The notes below the pieces were generated by a model. That model had not been told where the DNA came from, searched no databases, and was given only the letters and a program-made list of their open reading frames with translations. This document shows positions 43,383 to 52,484 of a stretch of 64,000 nucleotides of DNA, piece after piece. Source of the DNA: JASHVB01 sp035508435 (GTDB lineage: Bacteria > Pseudomonadota > Alphaproteobacteria > Acetobacterales > Acetobacteraceae); the NCBI GenBank assembly GCA_035508435.1, contig DATJNA010000095.1, positions 25,064-89,063 of the forward strand, written 5' to 3'. The stretch's first letter is position 1, and every line of letters begins with the position of its first letter. The position numbers and the translations under genes are program-made.

Positions 43383-44135
43383 CTACCCCAGCCGCGGGTC
43401 CGGCACGCGGGCCGCAACCAACACGTCCACGCGACACGCGCCGCCAGCCAGCAGCACCGCAGCGCAGGCATTCGCTGTGGCGCCCGAGGTCATGACGTCG
43501 TCGATCAGCACCACACTCCGGCCGGGCAGCAGCGCCTGCCGGCCGGGACGGACGGCGAAGGCATCGTGCACCACTGCGGCGCGCTCGGCGGCGGACAGAT
43601 CGCCGAGTGAGACCGTGGGCCGCCGGCGCACCAGCTCGTCAGGCTGCACCGTCAGGCCGGCGAGGCGACCAACCGCCGCCGCCAGGAGCGCCGCCTGGTT
43701 GTAGCGGCGGTGGAACAGCCGCCAGCGGTGCAGCGGGACCGGCACCAGCAGGTCGGCCCGGCGCAGCAAAGCATCGCCGGCACGCAGCATGTGCGGCGCC
43801 AGCATCGCAGCCAGCTCCGGCCGGTCCGCGTGCTTCAGCGGCAGCACCAGCCGACGGCCTTGCGCGTCGTAGCGCAACGCGGCGCGAGCCTGAGCAAATA
43901 CGGGGGGCGTGGCGTGGCAGGCAGGGCAGAGCTGACCAGCGAAGGCCTGACTTGCGGCAGCGAATGGCACGCCGCAGCGGTTGCAGTACGGCTCGGTGAC
44001 GAAGGCCGTACTGCGAAAGCACTCGCCGCACAGCAACCCTTGTCGCTCTACCCTGCCCTCGCAGCACAGGCATTGCGACGGCAGCAGCAGGTCCAGGGCG
44101 CTGCTCGCAGCCTGGCGGAGTAGATGCGGAAACAT
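43383..44135 (-). CDS. comF: ComF-family protein
   Basis: A 250-residue ComF protein: an N-terminal zinc-binding cysteine region (CLCCEG, CGECF, CNRCGVPF, CPACH) and a C-terminal phosphoribosyltransferase fold with VVLIDDVMTSGATANACA, the PRPP-binding loop. In naturally transformable bacteria ComF helps handle incoming single-stranded DNA; in many alphaproteobacteria its role is unknown. All four Cys pairs are present. It converges on sufE. Confidence 0.9.
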   Translation of the reverse strand: MFPHLLRQAASSALDLLLPSQCLCCEGRVERQGLLCGECFRSTAFVTEPYCNRCGVPFAAASQAFAGQLCPACHATPPVFAQARAALRYDAQGRRLVLPLKHADRPELAAMLAPHMLRAGDALLRRADLLVPVPLHRWRLFHRRYNQAALLAAAVGRLAGLTVQPDELVRRRPTVSLGDLSAAERAAVVHDAFAVRPGRQALLPGRSVVLIDDVMTSGATANACAAVLLAGGACRVDVLVAARVPDPRLG

Positions 44136-44303
44136 GCCGTCTGGGAGTGTCGGAACCTCGCGTCATGCCAGAGCTCGACCCGGCCATCTTCCGGCGTGGA
44201 CCGGGCTGCGATGCCGCCGCGCGCCCCGATCAATCGTGAGAAAATGGCCGGGTTCGGTCCGGTCGTGACGAGACATTAAGACACTCGCGTTACCATCCGG
44301 TTA

Positions 44304-44319
44304 GCGCGCCGTGGCGCGC
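44304..44319. other. GC palindrome between comF and the Nudix gene
   Basis: GCGCGCC-gt-GGCGCGC is a perfect palindrome with a 2-bp centre. It lies after the stop of the Nudix gene (44367) on the minus strand and 170 bp before comF starts. There is no T-run; it may be a weak terminator or a protein-binding site. Confidence 0.35.
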
Positions 44320-44366
44320 CTATGGATCCGGTGAACGCCCCGGTGGCGCCCGATCGACGTGGCCAA

Positions 44367-45203
44367 CTAAGGCGCGTCCAACGCCGCCCGCAGGCTTGCA
44401 GCCTCGGCGCCCGCGGTCAGGCCAAGGCGCAGGAATAAGTCGATCAGCACCAGATTGACGTTGAACTTGAAGTCGTCGGTATCGTGCACCGTCTGCAACA
44501 CTCGGTCGACCGGCCACAACTCGAACGCCTCGACCTCGCCGTCCAATGCGCTTGGGCAGAAATCCGGGGGCAGGTCCAGGTCGTAGCAGTGCAGCAGGTC
44601 GCGACGCAGACCCTCGGGCCGCTCCATGGCATAGCCGATCGTTGCCACGCGGCGCGCCTGGCTGGAAAGCGCGAGCGGGATAGCCGCCTCTTCTTCCGCC
44701 TCCTTTGCCAGCGTTTGCTCCGGCGTCAGCCCCGAGGGAACGCCGCCGGCGGTGATGTGGTCGAGCTTGCCGGGATCCAGCAGCTTGTTGGCGGCGCGGC
44801 GGGCGATCCAGACATGCAGCCCGCCGGGGCGGCGCACCAGCCCGTTCACATGGACTCCCACGGCGACGACGCCGAATGATGGGATGGCACCGCGGTCCAG
44901 CACTGCCAGCACCGGCCCGTCCGGCGTTGCCCGCACATCGAACGCCTCGCTGCGCCAGCGGTAGTGGCCGGCCGTGGCCAGCGCGCGGGCGATGGCAGGC
45001 AGCGCCGCGGCATCCTCCAGGAGCACCGCGTCGTCGCGCCGGACGACCTGGGGCCAGGCCGCCAGCGCGTCGGCCAGTGCTGGCCGCACCCACCCCACGG
45101 GCGTCGCGCCGATACTGAACGGCAGCCGTCCGCCCGGCAGCGCCGCGTTGTGGCAGGCGCGAACGTGGCGGAGGAAACCGGAGGATTCTGCCTGCCCTGC
45201 CAA
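44367..45203 (-). CDS. DUF4743 plus Nudix hydrolase
   Basis: A 278-residue protein: an N-terminal DUF4743 region (FLRHVRACHNAALPGGRLPF) and a C-terminal Nudix domain. The Nudix box is degenerate but recognisable: GGVPSGLTPEQTLAKEAEEE, with the catalytic K-E-A-E-E-E-A run in place of R-E-x-x-E-E. This two-domain layout matches eukaryotic and bacterial homologues proposed to act on thiamin-type or other diphosphates. HVWIARRAANKLLDPGKLDH is another family block. Start at 45203, 46 bp from the start of the divergent Atm1-like gene, so both share one promoter region. Confidence 0.9.
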   Translation of the reverse strand: MAGQAESSGFLRHVRACHNAALPGGRLPFSIGATPVGWVRPALADALAAWPQVVRRDDAVLLEDAAALPAIARALATAGHYRWRSEAFDVRATPDGPVLAVLDRGAIPSFGVVAVGVHVNGLVRRPGGLHVWIARRAANKLLDPGKLDHITAGGVPSGLTPEQTLAKEAEEEAAIPLALSSQARRVATIGYAMERPEGLRRDLLHCYDLDLPPDFCPSALDGEVEAFELWPVDRVLQTVHDTDDFKFNVNLVLIDLFLRLGLTAGAEAASLRAALDAP

Positions 45204-45248
45204 GTGGGTTGCCTTTCAAATCGTCCATCAGCATGCCACATCCCGGTC

Positions 45249-47090
45249 ATGAGACACAGGACCGCGGCCTTGCCGCCAACACTGCGGGTGGAGCGCTCCG
45301 GCATCCAGACGGTTGTGTCGCTGCTGCCGTATCTGTGGCCCGCGCGCAATCCCGTCGCCCGCGGCCGTGTCGTCCTCGCCGTATTGTTCTTGCTGCTGGC
45401 GAAGGGCGCCAGCGTCGTGGTGCCGGTGATCTACGGCCGCATCGTCGACGCGCTGGCACCCAAGAGCGGGCAGGCCATGCTGGCGTTGCCCCTGGCCCTG
45501 GTCGTGGCCTACGGGCTGACGCGCGTTGCCTCCTCCGGGTTCGGCGAGCTGCGCGACGCGTTGTTCGCGCCGGTGCAGCAGCGCGCGGTGCGCCAACTGG
45601 CACTGCGCACGTTCCGCCATCTGCACGGGCTGTCGCTGCGTTTCCACCTGGACCGGCAGACCGGCGGGCTGGCACGCATCATCGACCGCGGCACGCAAGG
45701 CATGCAGTCGGTGCTGCGGCTCGGGGTGTTCAACGTCGTGCCGACGGTGATCGAGCTGCTGCTCGTCACCGTCATCATCTGGCGCGTGTTCGACTGGCGT
45801 TTCGCCGCTGTCACGCTGCTGGCGGTGTTAGCCTATGTCGGCTTCACCGCCTCGTTCGCCGCGCGCCGCGTGCGGCTGCGACGGACGATGAACGATACCG
45901 ACAATGATGCGTCCACCAAGGCGCTCGACAGCCTGCTGAATTTTGAAACGGTCAAGTATTTCGGCAACGAGGCGCATGAGGCGGTGCGCTACGATGCCTC
46001 GCTGGCGCGCTATGAACGTGCCGCGGTGCGGGTGCAGGTGTCGCTCAACATGCTGAACCTGGGCCAGGCGGCGATCGTCGCGGTGGGGCTGACCGGCATC
46101 ATGCTGATGGCGGCGCAGGGGGTGCGCGACGGCAGCATGACCGTCGGCAAGTTCGTGCTGATCAACACCTATCTCATGCAGCTTTACCAGCCGCTGAATT
46201 TCCTCGGCATGGTCTATATGACGATCCGCCAGGGCCTGGTGGACATGGAGCAGATGTTCCGCTTGCTGCGGGTGCCGACTGATGTGACGGACCGGTCGGA
46301 TGCCGTGGCACTGGCGGCGCAGTTGTCGGAAGGCCCGGCGGGGGAAGTGCGGTTCGAGAACGTGTCGTTCGGCTATGGCCCCGATCGCGCCATTCTGCAC
46401 GATGTGAGTTTCACCGTGGCGGCGGGGCGGAAGCTGGCAATTGTCGGGCCGACCGGAGCCGGCAAGTCCACGATCAGCAAGCTATTGTTCCGCTTCTATG
46501 ACGTGACCGGCGGACGAGTCTGCATCGACGGGCAGGACATCCGCGACGTGACGCAGGAGAGCCTGCGCGCGGCGATCGGTGTGGTGCCGCAGGACACGGT
46601 GTTGTTCAACGACAGCATTCGCTACAACATCGCCTATGGCCGGCCCGATGCGTCGCAGGACGAGATCGAGGCGGCGGCGAAGCTGGCGCAGGTGCACGAT
46701 TTCGTCGCTCGCCTGCCGCAGGGCTACGACACGCGCGTCGGCGAGCGAGGGTTGAAGCTGTCCGGCGGCGAGAAGCAGCGTGTGGCGATCGCGCGGACGA
46801 TCTTGAAGGACCCGCGGATTTTGATTCTGGACGAGGCCACCAGCGCGCTCGATACGCGAACAGAGCAAGAGATCCAGACGGCGCTGCGCGGGTTGGCGCG
46901 GCATCGCACGACGCTGGTGATCGCGCACCGGCTGTCCACGGTGGTGGATGCGGACGAGATCATCGTGCTGGCGGAAGGCCGCGTGGCGGAGCATGGCACG
47001 CATGCGGCGCTGCTGGCGCTGGGCGGACTGTATGCGCGCATGTGGGCGTTGCAGGCGGCGGAGCAGGAAGAAGCCGAGATCACGGCATAA
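45249..47090 (+). CDS. Atm1-like ABC exporter (permease-ATPase half transporter)
   Basis: A 613-residue half transporter of the Atm1/ABCB7/HMT family that exports glutathione-linked sulfur compounds or heavy-metal conjugates. The membrane domain carries about six helices and the Atm1 signature NDTDNDASTKALDSLLNFET followed by VKYFGNE. The ATPase has Walker A GPTGAGKSTISK, Q-loop VVPQDTVLFN, signature LSGGEKQRVAIART, Walker B ILILDEATSALD and H-loop IAHRLSTV. Start ATG 45249 (MRHRTAAL). It acts as a homodimer in the inner membrane. It is followed 13 bp later by a small protein in the same operon. Confidence 0.94.
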   Translation: MRHRTAALPPTLRVERSGIQTVVSLLPYLWPARNPVARGRVVLAVLFLLLAKGASVVVPVIYGRIVDALAPKSGQAMLALPLALVVAYGLTRVASSGFGELRDALFAPVQQRAVRQLALRTFRHLHGLSLRFHLDRQTGGLARIIDRGTQGMQSVLRLGVFNVVPTVIELLLVTVIIWRVFDWRFAAVTLLAVLAYVGFTASFAARRVRLRRTMNDTDNDASTKALDSLLNFETVKYFGNEAHEAVRYDASLARYERAAVRVQVSLNMLNLGQAAIVAVGLTGIMLMAAQGVRDGSMTVGKFVLINTYLMQLYQPLNFLGMVYMTIRQGLVDMEQMFRLLRVPTDVTDRSDAVALAAQLSEGPAGEVRFENVSFGYGPDRAILHDVSFTVAAGRKLAIVGPTGAGKSTISKLLFRFYDVTGGRVCIDGQDIRDVTQESLRAAIGVVPQDTVLFNDSIRYNIAYGRPDASQDEIEAAAKLAQVHDFVARLPQGYDTRVGERGLKLSGGEKQRVAIARTILKDPRILILDEATSALDTRTEQEIQTALRGLARHRTTLVIAHRLSTVVDADEIIVLAEGRVAEHGTHAALLALGGLYARMWALQAAEQEEAEITA

Positions 47091-47103
47091 GGGAGTGCGA
47101 ACG

Positions 47104-47334
47104 ATGCAGCCAGGAACAGACGAACAGGCCTCGGCGGCTCTGAGCCACGCGGGTGCGGTCGTGGACAAGGCGATCGAATACATGCTGGGGCAGAAGATCG
47201 ACGAGGTGGCGATTGCCTCGGCATTGCTCGGGGGCGCGCTGGCGACGCTGTCGCGCAGCGTGGCGGATGAGGCGATCGTGGCGATTCTCAACAACGCGAT
47301 TGCCAGCGTGAGGGCGGGGGAGTTGGAGAGGTAG
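47104..47334 (+). CDS. Small helical protein of unknown function, in operon with the Atm1-like gene
   Basis: A 76-residue protein (MQPGTDEQASAALSHAGAVV...). It is rich in Ala and small residues with heptad-like leucines and isoleucines (EYMLGQKIDEVAIASALL, ADEAIVAILNNAIASV) and no signal peptide, so it is probably a short helical cytosolic protein. No family recognised. It starts 13 bp after the exporter stop with GGGAG (47092-47096) before the ATG. Confidence 0.65.
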   Translation: MQPGTDEQASAALSHAGAVVDKAIEYMLGQKIDEVAIASALLGGALATLSRSVADEAIVAILNNAIASVRAGELER

Positions 47335-47425
47335 GTCGGTGCGTGCTGGTCGTGGGGTGGGTTGAACGGGAGCTTTCGACCCATCTCAGTCGATAAATGC
47401 CAACGTTGCACCGTCCAACATCGGA

Positions 47426-47640
47426 CACTCACCCGCACGGAGAATACGCCGTACACATCCTCCATCGCACGCATCAAGCTGGCGGGATCATCGGGGTTTC
47501 CCTGCGACACTTTCGCCCCGTACCTCATCAGCCGACGTGCCTGGTTGCTATTGGAATCCCGCACCAACGCGCGATACTTGAACCGTTCCCGCGGCAGCAA
47601 TGCTGTCGAAGTGCAGCGCCAACCGGGACCCATGCGACAG
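47426..47640 (-). pseudogene. Relic of an NmrA-like NAD(P)-binding protein gene
   Basis: On the minus strand the frame gives FKYRALVRDSNSNQARRLM and GAKVSQGNPDDPASLMRAME, then VYGVFSV, the strand 2 to strand 3 region of NmrA-like proteins. The preceding GATG-type nucleotide loop is present only in another frame, and after VYGVFSV the similarity stops. Only about 65 residues of a ~290-residue protein remain. It lies head to head with a TetR-type gene, a common regulator-target arrangement, so the relic was probably the regulated gene. Confidence 0.75.
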
Positions 47641-47690
47641 GGAACCTGCCCACCATAATCGGATCAGCGATCCATTTGTCAAGGCATCCT

Positions 47691-48267
47691 ATGCGAGCCG
47701 ACGCCAAAAAAATACCGCCACCTGCTTGCGGTCGCGCGTGACGTCGTCACCGAGCATGGTACCGATGCGTCCATGCGAGATATCGCCCGCCGGGCCGATG
47801 TCGGGTTGGCCACACTGTTTCGTCATTTCCCGACGCGAGAGGCATTGTTCGAAGCGTTGCTGCGTACGAATCTGGACGCTCTGACGCAGAAGGCAGGCGA
47901 CTTCGAAACGTCGAGTCCACCTGACGAAGCGCTGGTGTCCTGGTTTCGCGAAGGGGTGGCATTCGTCCAAAGCCATAGGGGTGTTGTCGACCTGATGGCG
48001 GCCGCTCACGTGGACCCGGACTCCGCGCTTTATGCGTCCTGCGCAGCGGTGCACTCAGCGGGCGCGCGACTATTGCTCCGTGCCCAGGCCGAGGGAACGG
48101 CGCGCCCCGATATCGATGAAGACGACCTGTTCGCCCTGATGTCGGCGCTGGGCTGGCTCGCCAGCCAACCCTCATTCGCGTCGCGGGCCGACCAGCTCTT
48201 TTACGTTATTGCGAGCGCCATGCTGACAAATCTGTCTTGCAACGATACTGAAACGGCAACGCTCTGA
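47691..48267 (+). CDS. TetR/AcrR-family regulator, frameshifted in an A7 tract
   Basis: The protein reads MRADAKK from ATG 47691, then needs a one-base shift in seven A residues (47706-47712) to continue as YRHLLAVARDVV, TEHGTDASMRDIARRADVG and LATLFRHFPTREALFEALL, a normal TetR helix-turn-helix, followed by a C-terminal ligand domain to 48267. As sequenced, only 47773-48267 (164 residues from ATG) is open, lacking the first helix. Explanations: a sequencing error, a real loss of function, or ribosomal slippage on A7. Its divergent neighbour is an NmrA relic, so the pair may be decaying together. Confidence 0.75.
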
Positions 48268-48723
48268 ATCAGATCGGCGATCGGATGTCGAGGGTATTGT
48301 CAACTTGCGGGATGGTGCGCACACGAGGATTCTACTGAGATGAACCCGACAATCGCGTCCAATTCCTGCGCCGCGGCGAACAGATTGCCACCGCGCTCCC
48401 CATGAAGCCCCGTGTCGTCTGGTATTGGATTTGATGATGTCGACAGGATTCGCGAGCAATCAGGTAAGCCACTCGATCACCAGGGGCTTTCTCCTTCTGC
48501 CACACTCGATGCGACCCTCCGTTCCCGACCTGGAAAAATGATCCTTGGCGTTCGCGCCGAAAGTCAGGTCGCCCCGAGTGGTGCGCCGACGCACAGCCGC
48601 TGTTGAGAATTGCCCAATTCCGCCTGAGCGGGCGCGACCCCAGGTGACATGCCGCGAACCGAGCCGGCTCGCGATGCCCGCGGCGCCTCCGGGTGGCAAC
48701 CGGTATCGCCGGGGGAACGAGGT
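48268..48723. other. Gene-free stretch before the OYE gene
   Basis: No convincing gene in about 450 bp. Open frames present are shadows without family features. Only the last ~15 bp matter for the next gene: GGGGGAACGAGGT precedes its ATG. Confidence 0.5.
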
Positions 48724-49923
48724 ATGGACATGGACATGAACGTGGACAGACTGGTCGGGTGGGTGGACCCAACATCGATACTGAACCGGACGGATCCCAT
48801 CAGGCATCCCGTACCCGATCTTGGCGTTTTGTTCAGGCGTTACCAGTTGAACGCCCTCGATCTGCCGAACCGCGTCGTTATGGCTCCGATGACCCGGTCC
48901 CGCTCGCCAGGCGGTGTGCCGACCCCCGAGGTCGCCGGCTACTATCGCCGCCGCGCGGAAAATGGCGTGGGTCTCATCATAACGGAGGGGACGGGGGTCG
49001 GCCGTCCGGCTGCGCTCAATGAGCCTGATATGCCCCACTTCCATGGCGAGGCGGCGCTCGCTGGCTGGAAGAAGGTGGTGGATGAGGTTCATGCGGCGGG
49101 TGGGCGCATCGCGCCGCAGTTGGTTCATGTGGGACATAAGCTCTCGAAAGCCGCACCGCACTGGACACCGCCCGCACCCTATGAAAGCCCCTCGGGCCTT
49201 TCAGTGACAGGCGAGCGTGTCAGTCAGCCGATGAGCGAATCTGATGTCGCCGATATCATCGACGCCTTTGCGCGCGCAGCGACGGATGCCGAGCGGCTCG
49301 GGTTTGACGGGATAGAGCTGATGGGTGCCCACGGCTACCTCATCAATCAGTTCTTCTACGACCATCTCAACTTACGCGACGACCGGTACGGCGGCTCGAC
49401 GCTCGTCGAGCGCTCCCGCTTCGCGGTGGAGATCCTGAAGGCGGTCCGGTCGGTGGTGACGTCCGGCTTCCCGGTGATTCTTCGTCTTTCGCAGTGGAAT
49501 CCAACGGACTTCAATGCACGGCTCGCCGAGACGCCGAAGGCGCTGGAACAGTGGCTCGGCGTACTTGTCGAAGCTGGCGCGGACGCCTTCCATCTCTCGC
49601 AGTCGCAATTCTGGCAGCCCGCCTTCCCTGAGTTCGATCGAGAGTTGAACCTCGCTGGCTGGGCGAAGAAGCTCACGGGCGCGACCGCTATAACCGTCGG
49701 CTCCGTCGGGCTGTCCAGTGACGTCTACGAATCCTTTGCGGGCAAGATCGCCCAAGCCACGCCGCTGGACGAACTGCTGGCGCGGCTGGCACGAGGCGAG
49801 TTCGACCTGGTAGCAGTCGGACGCGCGTTGCTGCATGACTCTGCCTGGCTTGAGAAGGTCCGGCAAGGTCGCGTCGACCAGATCGCCGACTTTACACCAG
49901 AGGCCTTCGCCACGCTGAGTTAG
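48724..49923 (+). CDS. Old Yellow Enzyme-family ene-reductase
   Basis: A 399-residue FMN-dependent alkene reductase (NemA/xenobiotic-reductase group), reducing activated C=C bonds or nitro groups with NAD(P)H. Landmarks: NRVVMAPMTRSRS after the first strand, the catalytic-type segment GVGLIITEGTGVG, PQLVHVGH, ELMGAHGYLINQFFYDHLN with the conserved His and Asn pattern, RDDRYGGS, and the C-terminal FDLVAVGRALLHDSAWLEKV. Start ATG 48724 has GGGGGA upstream; ATG 48730 is an alternative. Expression is likely linked to a TetR-type regulator, a common partner of OYE genes. Stop overlaps the convergent serine hydrolase gene by 4 bp. Confidence 0.93.
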   Translation: MDMDMNVDRLVGWVDPTSILNRTDPIRHPVPDLGVLFRRYQLNALDLPNRVVMAPMTRSRSPGGVPTPEVAGYYRRRAENGVGLIITEGTGVGRPAALNEPDMPHFHGEAALAGWKKVVDEVHAAGGRIAPQLVHVGHKLSKAAPHWTPPAPYESPSGLSVTGERVSQPMSESDVADIIDAFARAATDAERLGFDGIELMGAHGYLINQFFYDHLNLRDDRYGGSTLVERSRFAVEILKAVRSVVTSGFPVILRLSQWNPTDFNARLAETPKALEQWLGVLVEAGADAFHLSQSQFWQPAFPEFDRELNLAGWAKKLTGATAITVGSVGLSSDVYESFAGKIAQATPLDELLARLARGEFDLVAVGRALLHDSAWLEKVRQGRVDQIADFTPEAFATLS

Positions 49924-51164
49924 TCCAGTATGGCGCGGTCGGTGCCGATCGCCAATGCCGACAACCCATGCGCAGGTGTCGGTATCGAAGATCCGAAGGC
50001 GTGCATAACACGCCACATCAAGATGAATGGTTCAACGTTCGATTCTGTCTGGTCTATGGTCCCGGCCATGTACAAATCGAACTCCGAGACATAATAGAGG
50101 AATGAACCGGTGGAACCCGAGTGGCCCCACATAGGCGCAAATCCAAGCAGGTCCCTGACAATGAAGCCTGGCGTCCGTATGTACATCGTGCCGTAACCGT
50201 ATTGGATAGGCAGCCACAGCTTGTGCCAATGGTGCATCAATTCCAGCGTGTCGGGGTGAATGATTCGGCCCTGGTTGAGGGCCTGCAGGAACGCGACCAT
50301 GTCACCGACCGTGGAGACAATGCCGCCATCGGCCCAGTAAGCAGTGCTCGAGCGAGCGTCTGTGATGTTCTGGGCCGCATGAAATACCTCCGCGGGCAGG
50401 GTGGATGCGGCAGGTGATGGTCCGTATCCGATCAGCCGTGTGTGACGCAGCCCGAGTGGATGAAACAATAGGTTCTCGTATACGGCACCGAGGTGCTGTC
50501 CGGTCACCGCCTCGATGATCTTTCCAAGCAATTGGTAATTCGTGTCGGAATAATAGGTCGCGGTTCCAGGCGCGCTCTGGGGTCGCAGCTCGTCGCGGGC
50601 CCGCGCGATCTCCTGATCGACCGACCAAATCGCGCGAGGATCCGTCCGCAGCGAGTCGGCGACGCTTCGCCCGTCCCTTCCCTTCTCGTCGTAATAGTCC
50701 GCAATACCGGAACGGTGCGCGAGCAAATCGCCAATCGTGATCGCACTGGAGTAATCCCCGCCCCCATATGTGTTGATGCCGTGGATAAGCGAGGCTGGAA
50801 GGTAACGCGCCATCGGATCGTCCAGCTTCAGTGCCTGCTGCTCGTACAGCCGCATCACGACTGTCGCGGTAAACAATTTCGTGACGCTGGCAATGTAGAT
50901 CGGCGTGTCCGCGGTCATCGGCTTGCCGCCGTTCTGCTGGGCGACGCCGGCCGCGCCGGACCAGTGGAATGAACCGTCGCCCTTCGCCACTGCCAGAACG
51001 CAATTCCTGACCGTGCCGTCTTTGGCAATGACGCCGGAGACGATTGCCTGCAAGCGCGGAGCGAGATCGTCTCGACTGCCGGTCGGTTGCCCGGTCTCGA
51101 CGATATACAGTGCCGCGGACGCACAGAGCGCGAGCGCGATGAACGCCAGCATCGCCCGTCTCAT
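49920..51164 (-). CDS. Serine hydrolase of the beta-lactamase/esterase (class C-like) family, exported
   Basis: A 414-residue protein with an N-terminal signal or membrane anchor (MLAFIALALCASAALYIV). The penicillin-binding fold is shown by S93-V-T-K96 (S-x-x-K) in IYIASVTKLFTATVVMRLYE, YYSDTNYQLLGKII (the Y-S-D/N position) and the late HSGSTGSF (H-x-G triad). LLAHRSGIADYYD is a family block. It is probably periplasmic, acting on peptidoglycan peptides, esters or beta-lactams; family membership alone does not show resistance. Start at 51164 (MRRAMLAF). It converges on the OYE gene. Confidence 0.88.
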   Translation of the reverse strand: MRRAMLAFIALALCASAALYIVETGQPTGSRDDLAPRLQAIVSGVIAKDGTVRNCVLAVAKGDGSFHWSGAAGVAQQNGGKPMTADTPIYIASVTKLFTATVVMRLYEQQALKLDDPMARYLPASLIHGINTYGGGDYSSAITIGDLLAHRSGIADYYDEKGRDGRSVADSLRTDPRAIWSVDQEIARARDELRPQSAPGTATYYSDTNYQLLGKIIEAVTGQHLGAVYENLLFHPLGLRHTRLIGYGPSPAASTLPAEVFHAAQNITDARSSTAYWADGGIVSTVGDMVAFLQALNQGRIIHPDTLELMHHWHKLWLPIQYGYGTMYIRTPGFIVRDLLGFAPMWGHSGSTGSFLYYVSEFDLYMAGTIDQTESNVEPFILMWRVMHAFGSSIPTPAHGLSALAIGTDRAILD

Positions 51165-51504
51165 TCTGCCACTCTCCTGCAAAGCCAGGCACAATTCACA
51201 TGACAATTGCAGACACACCTAGAACTGGCACGAGACGGCAAGAGGTGCCTTGACCTGGGTCAAGCGAGAGATGATCACGACACGGCACCACGATGTCAGC
51301 GGATCGCATCGGAAACTATCGTTCAAGGCGAGTGGGCGGGATGGTCGCTTCATGTGCCGGGTTCATGTTCCAGCGCACAGCCGCGCAGTCCGCTTCTCAC
51401 TCGCGGCGGTCACTCAGATCGCGCCCCTGTTTGCCGTCGCACACGCTTGACGGCCCGCCACCCCGGCCCGTTACTCCCTACCACCACCCAACGGGGAGAA
51501 ACCC
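51165..51504. other. Gene-free stretch upstream of the ABM gene, with a promoter-like pair
   Basis: No gene seen. CTTGACG at 51446-51452 and TTACTC at 51471 are spaced like a -35/-10 pair (18 bp) and precede the ABM gene; an ACACGCTTGAC block also occurs in front of the first Uma2 gene at 51862. The left part is the promoter side of the serine hydrolase. Confidence 0.4.
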
Positions 51505-51795
51505 ATGCCAGTCCGCCTCGTCGTCTCGATCACCGCCGCACCCGGCAAGGGCGGCGCGCTCGCCCAGGCGTTCCGCCAGCGCTGCGCCGAGGTGGCGCAG
51601 GAACCCGGCTGCCAGCAATTCGAGGTGTTCCAGAGCGTACTGAACCCCGACAAGCTCGCCTTGCTCGAACTGTGGCAGGACCAGGCGGCGCTGGACGTGC
51701 ACGCCAAGGTCAATGCCACGCGCGCGCCGATGCCGGAGGGGCTGCGGCAAGGCACCGGGGAACGCGAGGACTACGCCTACAACCGCACCCGCTGA
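51505..51795 (+). CDS. Antibiotic biosynthesis monooxygenase family protein (putative quinol monooxygenase)
   Basis: A 96-residue single ABM domain: PVRLVVSITAAPGKGGALAQ, RCAEVAQEPGCQQFEVFQS, LALLELWQDQAALDVHAK. Proteins of this fold form dimers and oxidise quinols or similar phenolics without a cofactor, or only bind them. GGGGA lies 8 nt before the ATG. Its 3' end with downstream sequence is echoed as a degraded copy near 53352. Confidence 0.88.
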   Translation: MPVRLVVSITAAPGKGGALAQAFRQRCAEVAQEPGCQQFEVFQSVLNPDKLALLELWQDQAALDVHAKVNATRAPMPEGLRQGTGEREDYAYNRTR

Positions 51796-51867
51796 GGCGC
51801 CGCCCGCGCCCCCGCCGGTGCCGTCATTGCCGGCGCTGCCCGGCAAGCCGGACCTTTACCGACACGC

Positions 51868-51895
51868 TTGACCTGCCGCCGCGCACTGCTACCCC
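51868..51895 (+). promoter_or_regulatory. Promoter-like pair before the first Uma2 gene
   Basis: TTGACC (51868-51873), a 16-bp spacer and TACCCC (51890-51895) end 25 bp before the ATG. The flank ACACGCTTGAC is shared with the sequence before the ABM gene (51441), suggesting related promoters. Confidence 0.35.
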
Positions 51896-51920
51896 TGAGC
51901 ACCGCAGCGGAGGCGCCCGC

Positions 51921-52484
51921 ATGGGACGTGCCCAGGTCCATGAGCCGGACGCGCGCATGACCCGCGAGGCCTATCGCGCGTGGGCCGCCCAACAGCCGTC
52001 CGGCCGGTTTGAGCGCATCGGCGGCGTGGTGGTCGCCATGGCGCCGGAAGGCGCTGGCCACGCCCTGCGCAAGGCGGCGGCACGCGACGCCTTGCTCCGC
52101 GAAGTGCGGCAGAGGCCGCTACCGTGCCAGGTGTTCCCCGATGGCATGACGATCGAGGTCGGTGACAGCGACTATGAACCTGACCCCGTCCTCCGCTGTG
52201 GCGACCGGCTGCCCGACGTCAGTATCGCGGTCCCCGATCCGCTGGTCATCGTCGAGGTCCTGTCCCCCGGCACCAGCGGAATCGACCGCAGTGTGAAGCT
52301 GCGCGACTACTTCCGGGTGCCGTCGCTGCAGCATTATCTCATCGTTTGGCCCGAGGTTCCGCGCATCGTGCGGCACTCGCGGCTGCCGGGTGGGGACGTG
52401 GCGACCGAGGTCTTCACAGCCGGGCCGATCACTCTCGACCCTCCTGGCATCACTGTCACGCTGGAAGAGTTTTACGTCGACTGA
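51921..52484 (+). CDS. Uma2-family endonuclease-like protein, copy 1
   Basis: A 187-residue protein of the Uma2/DUF820 family, predicted PD-(D/E)xK nuclease fold. Landmarks: MTREAYRAWAAQQPSGRFER, RIGGVVVAMAPEGAGHA, LPDVSIAVPDPLVIVEVLSP (the Asp and Glu of the active site) and YFRVPSLQHYLIVWP. Uma2 proteins are abundant in cyanobacteria and some alphaproteobacteria; their targets are unknown. A second copy follows 270 bp downstream. Start ATG 51921. Confidence 0.88.
   Translation: MGRAQVHEPDARMTREAYRAWAAQQPSGRFERIGGVVVAMAPEGAGHALRKAAARDALLREVRQRPLPCQVFPDGMTIEVGDSDYEPDPVLRCGDRLPDVSIAVPDPLVIVEVLSPGTSGIDRSVKLRDYFRVPSLQHYLIVWPEVPRIVRHSRLPGGDVATEVFTAGPITLDPPGITVTLEEFYVD

Noticed and set aside
44304..44319. 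Rho-independent terminator of the Nudix gene
   Set aside because: The stem is strong but the 2-bp centre and lack of a T-run do not fit; kept only as a palindrome.
46482..47633. Long minus-strand ORF as one real gene
   Set aside because: Only its first ~65 residues resemble NmrA; the rest is antisense to the exporter and small protein.
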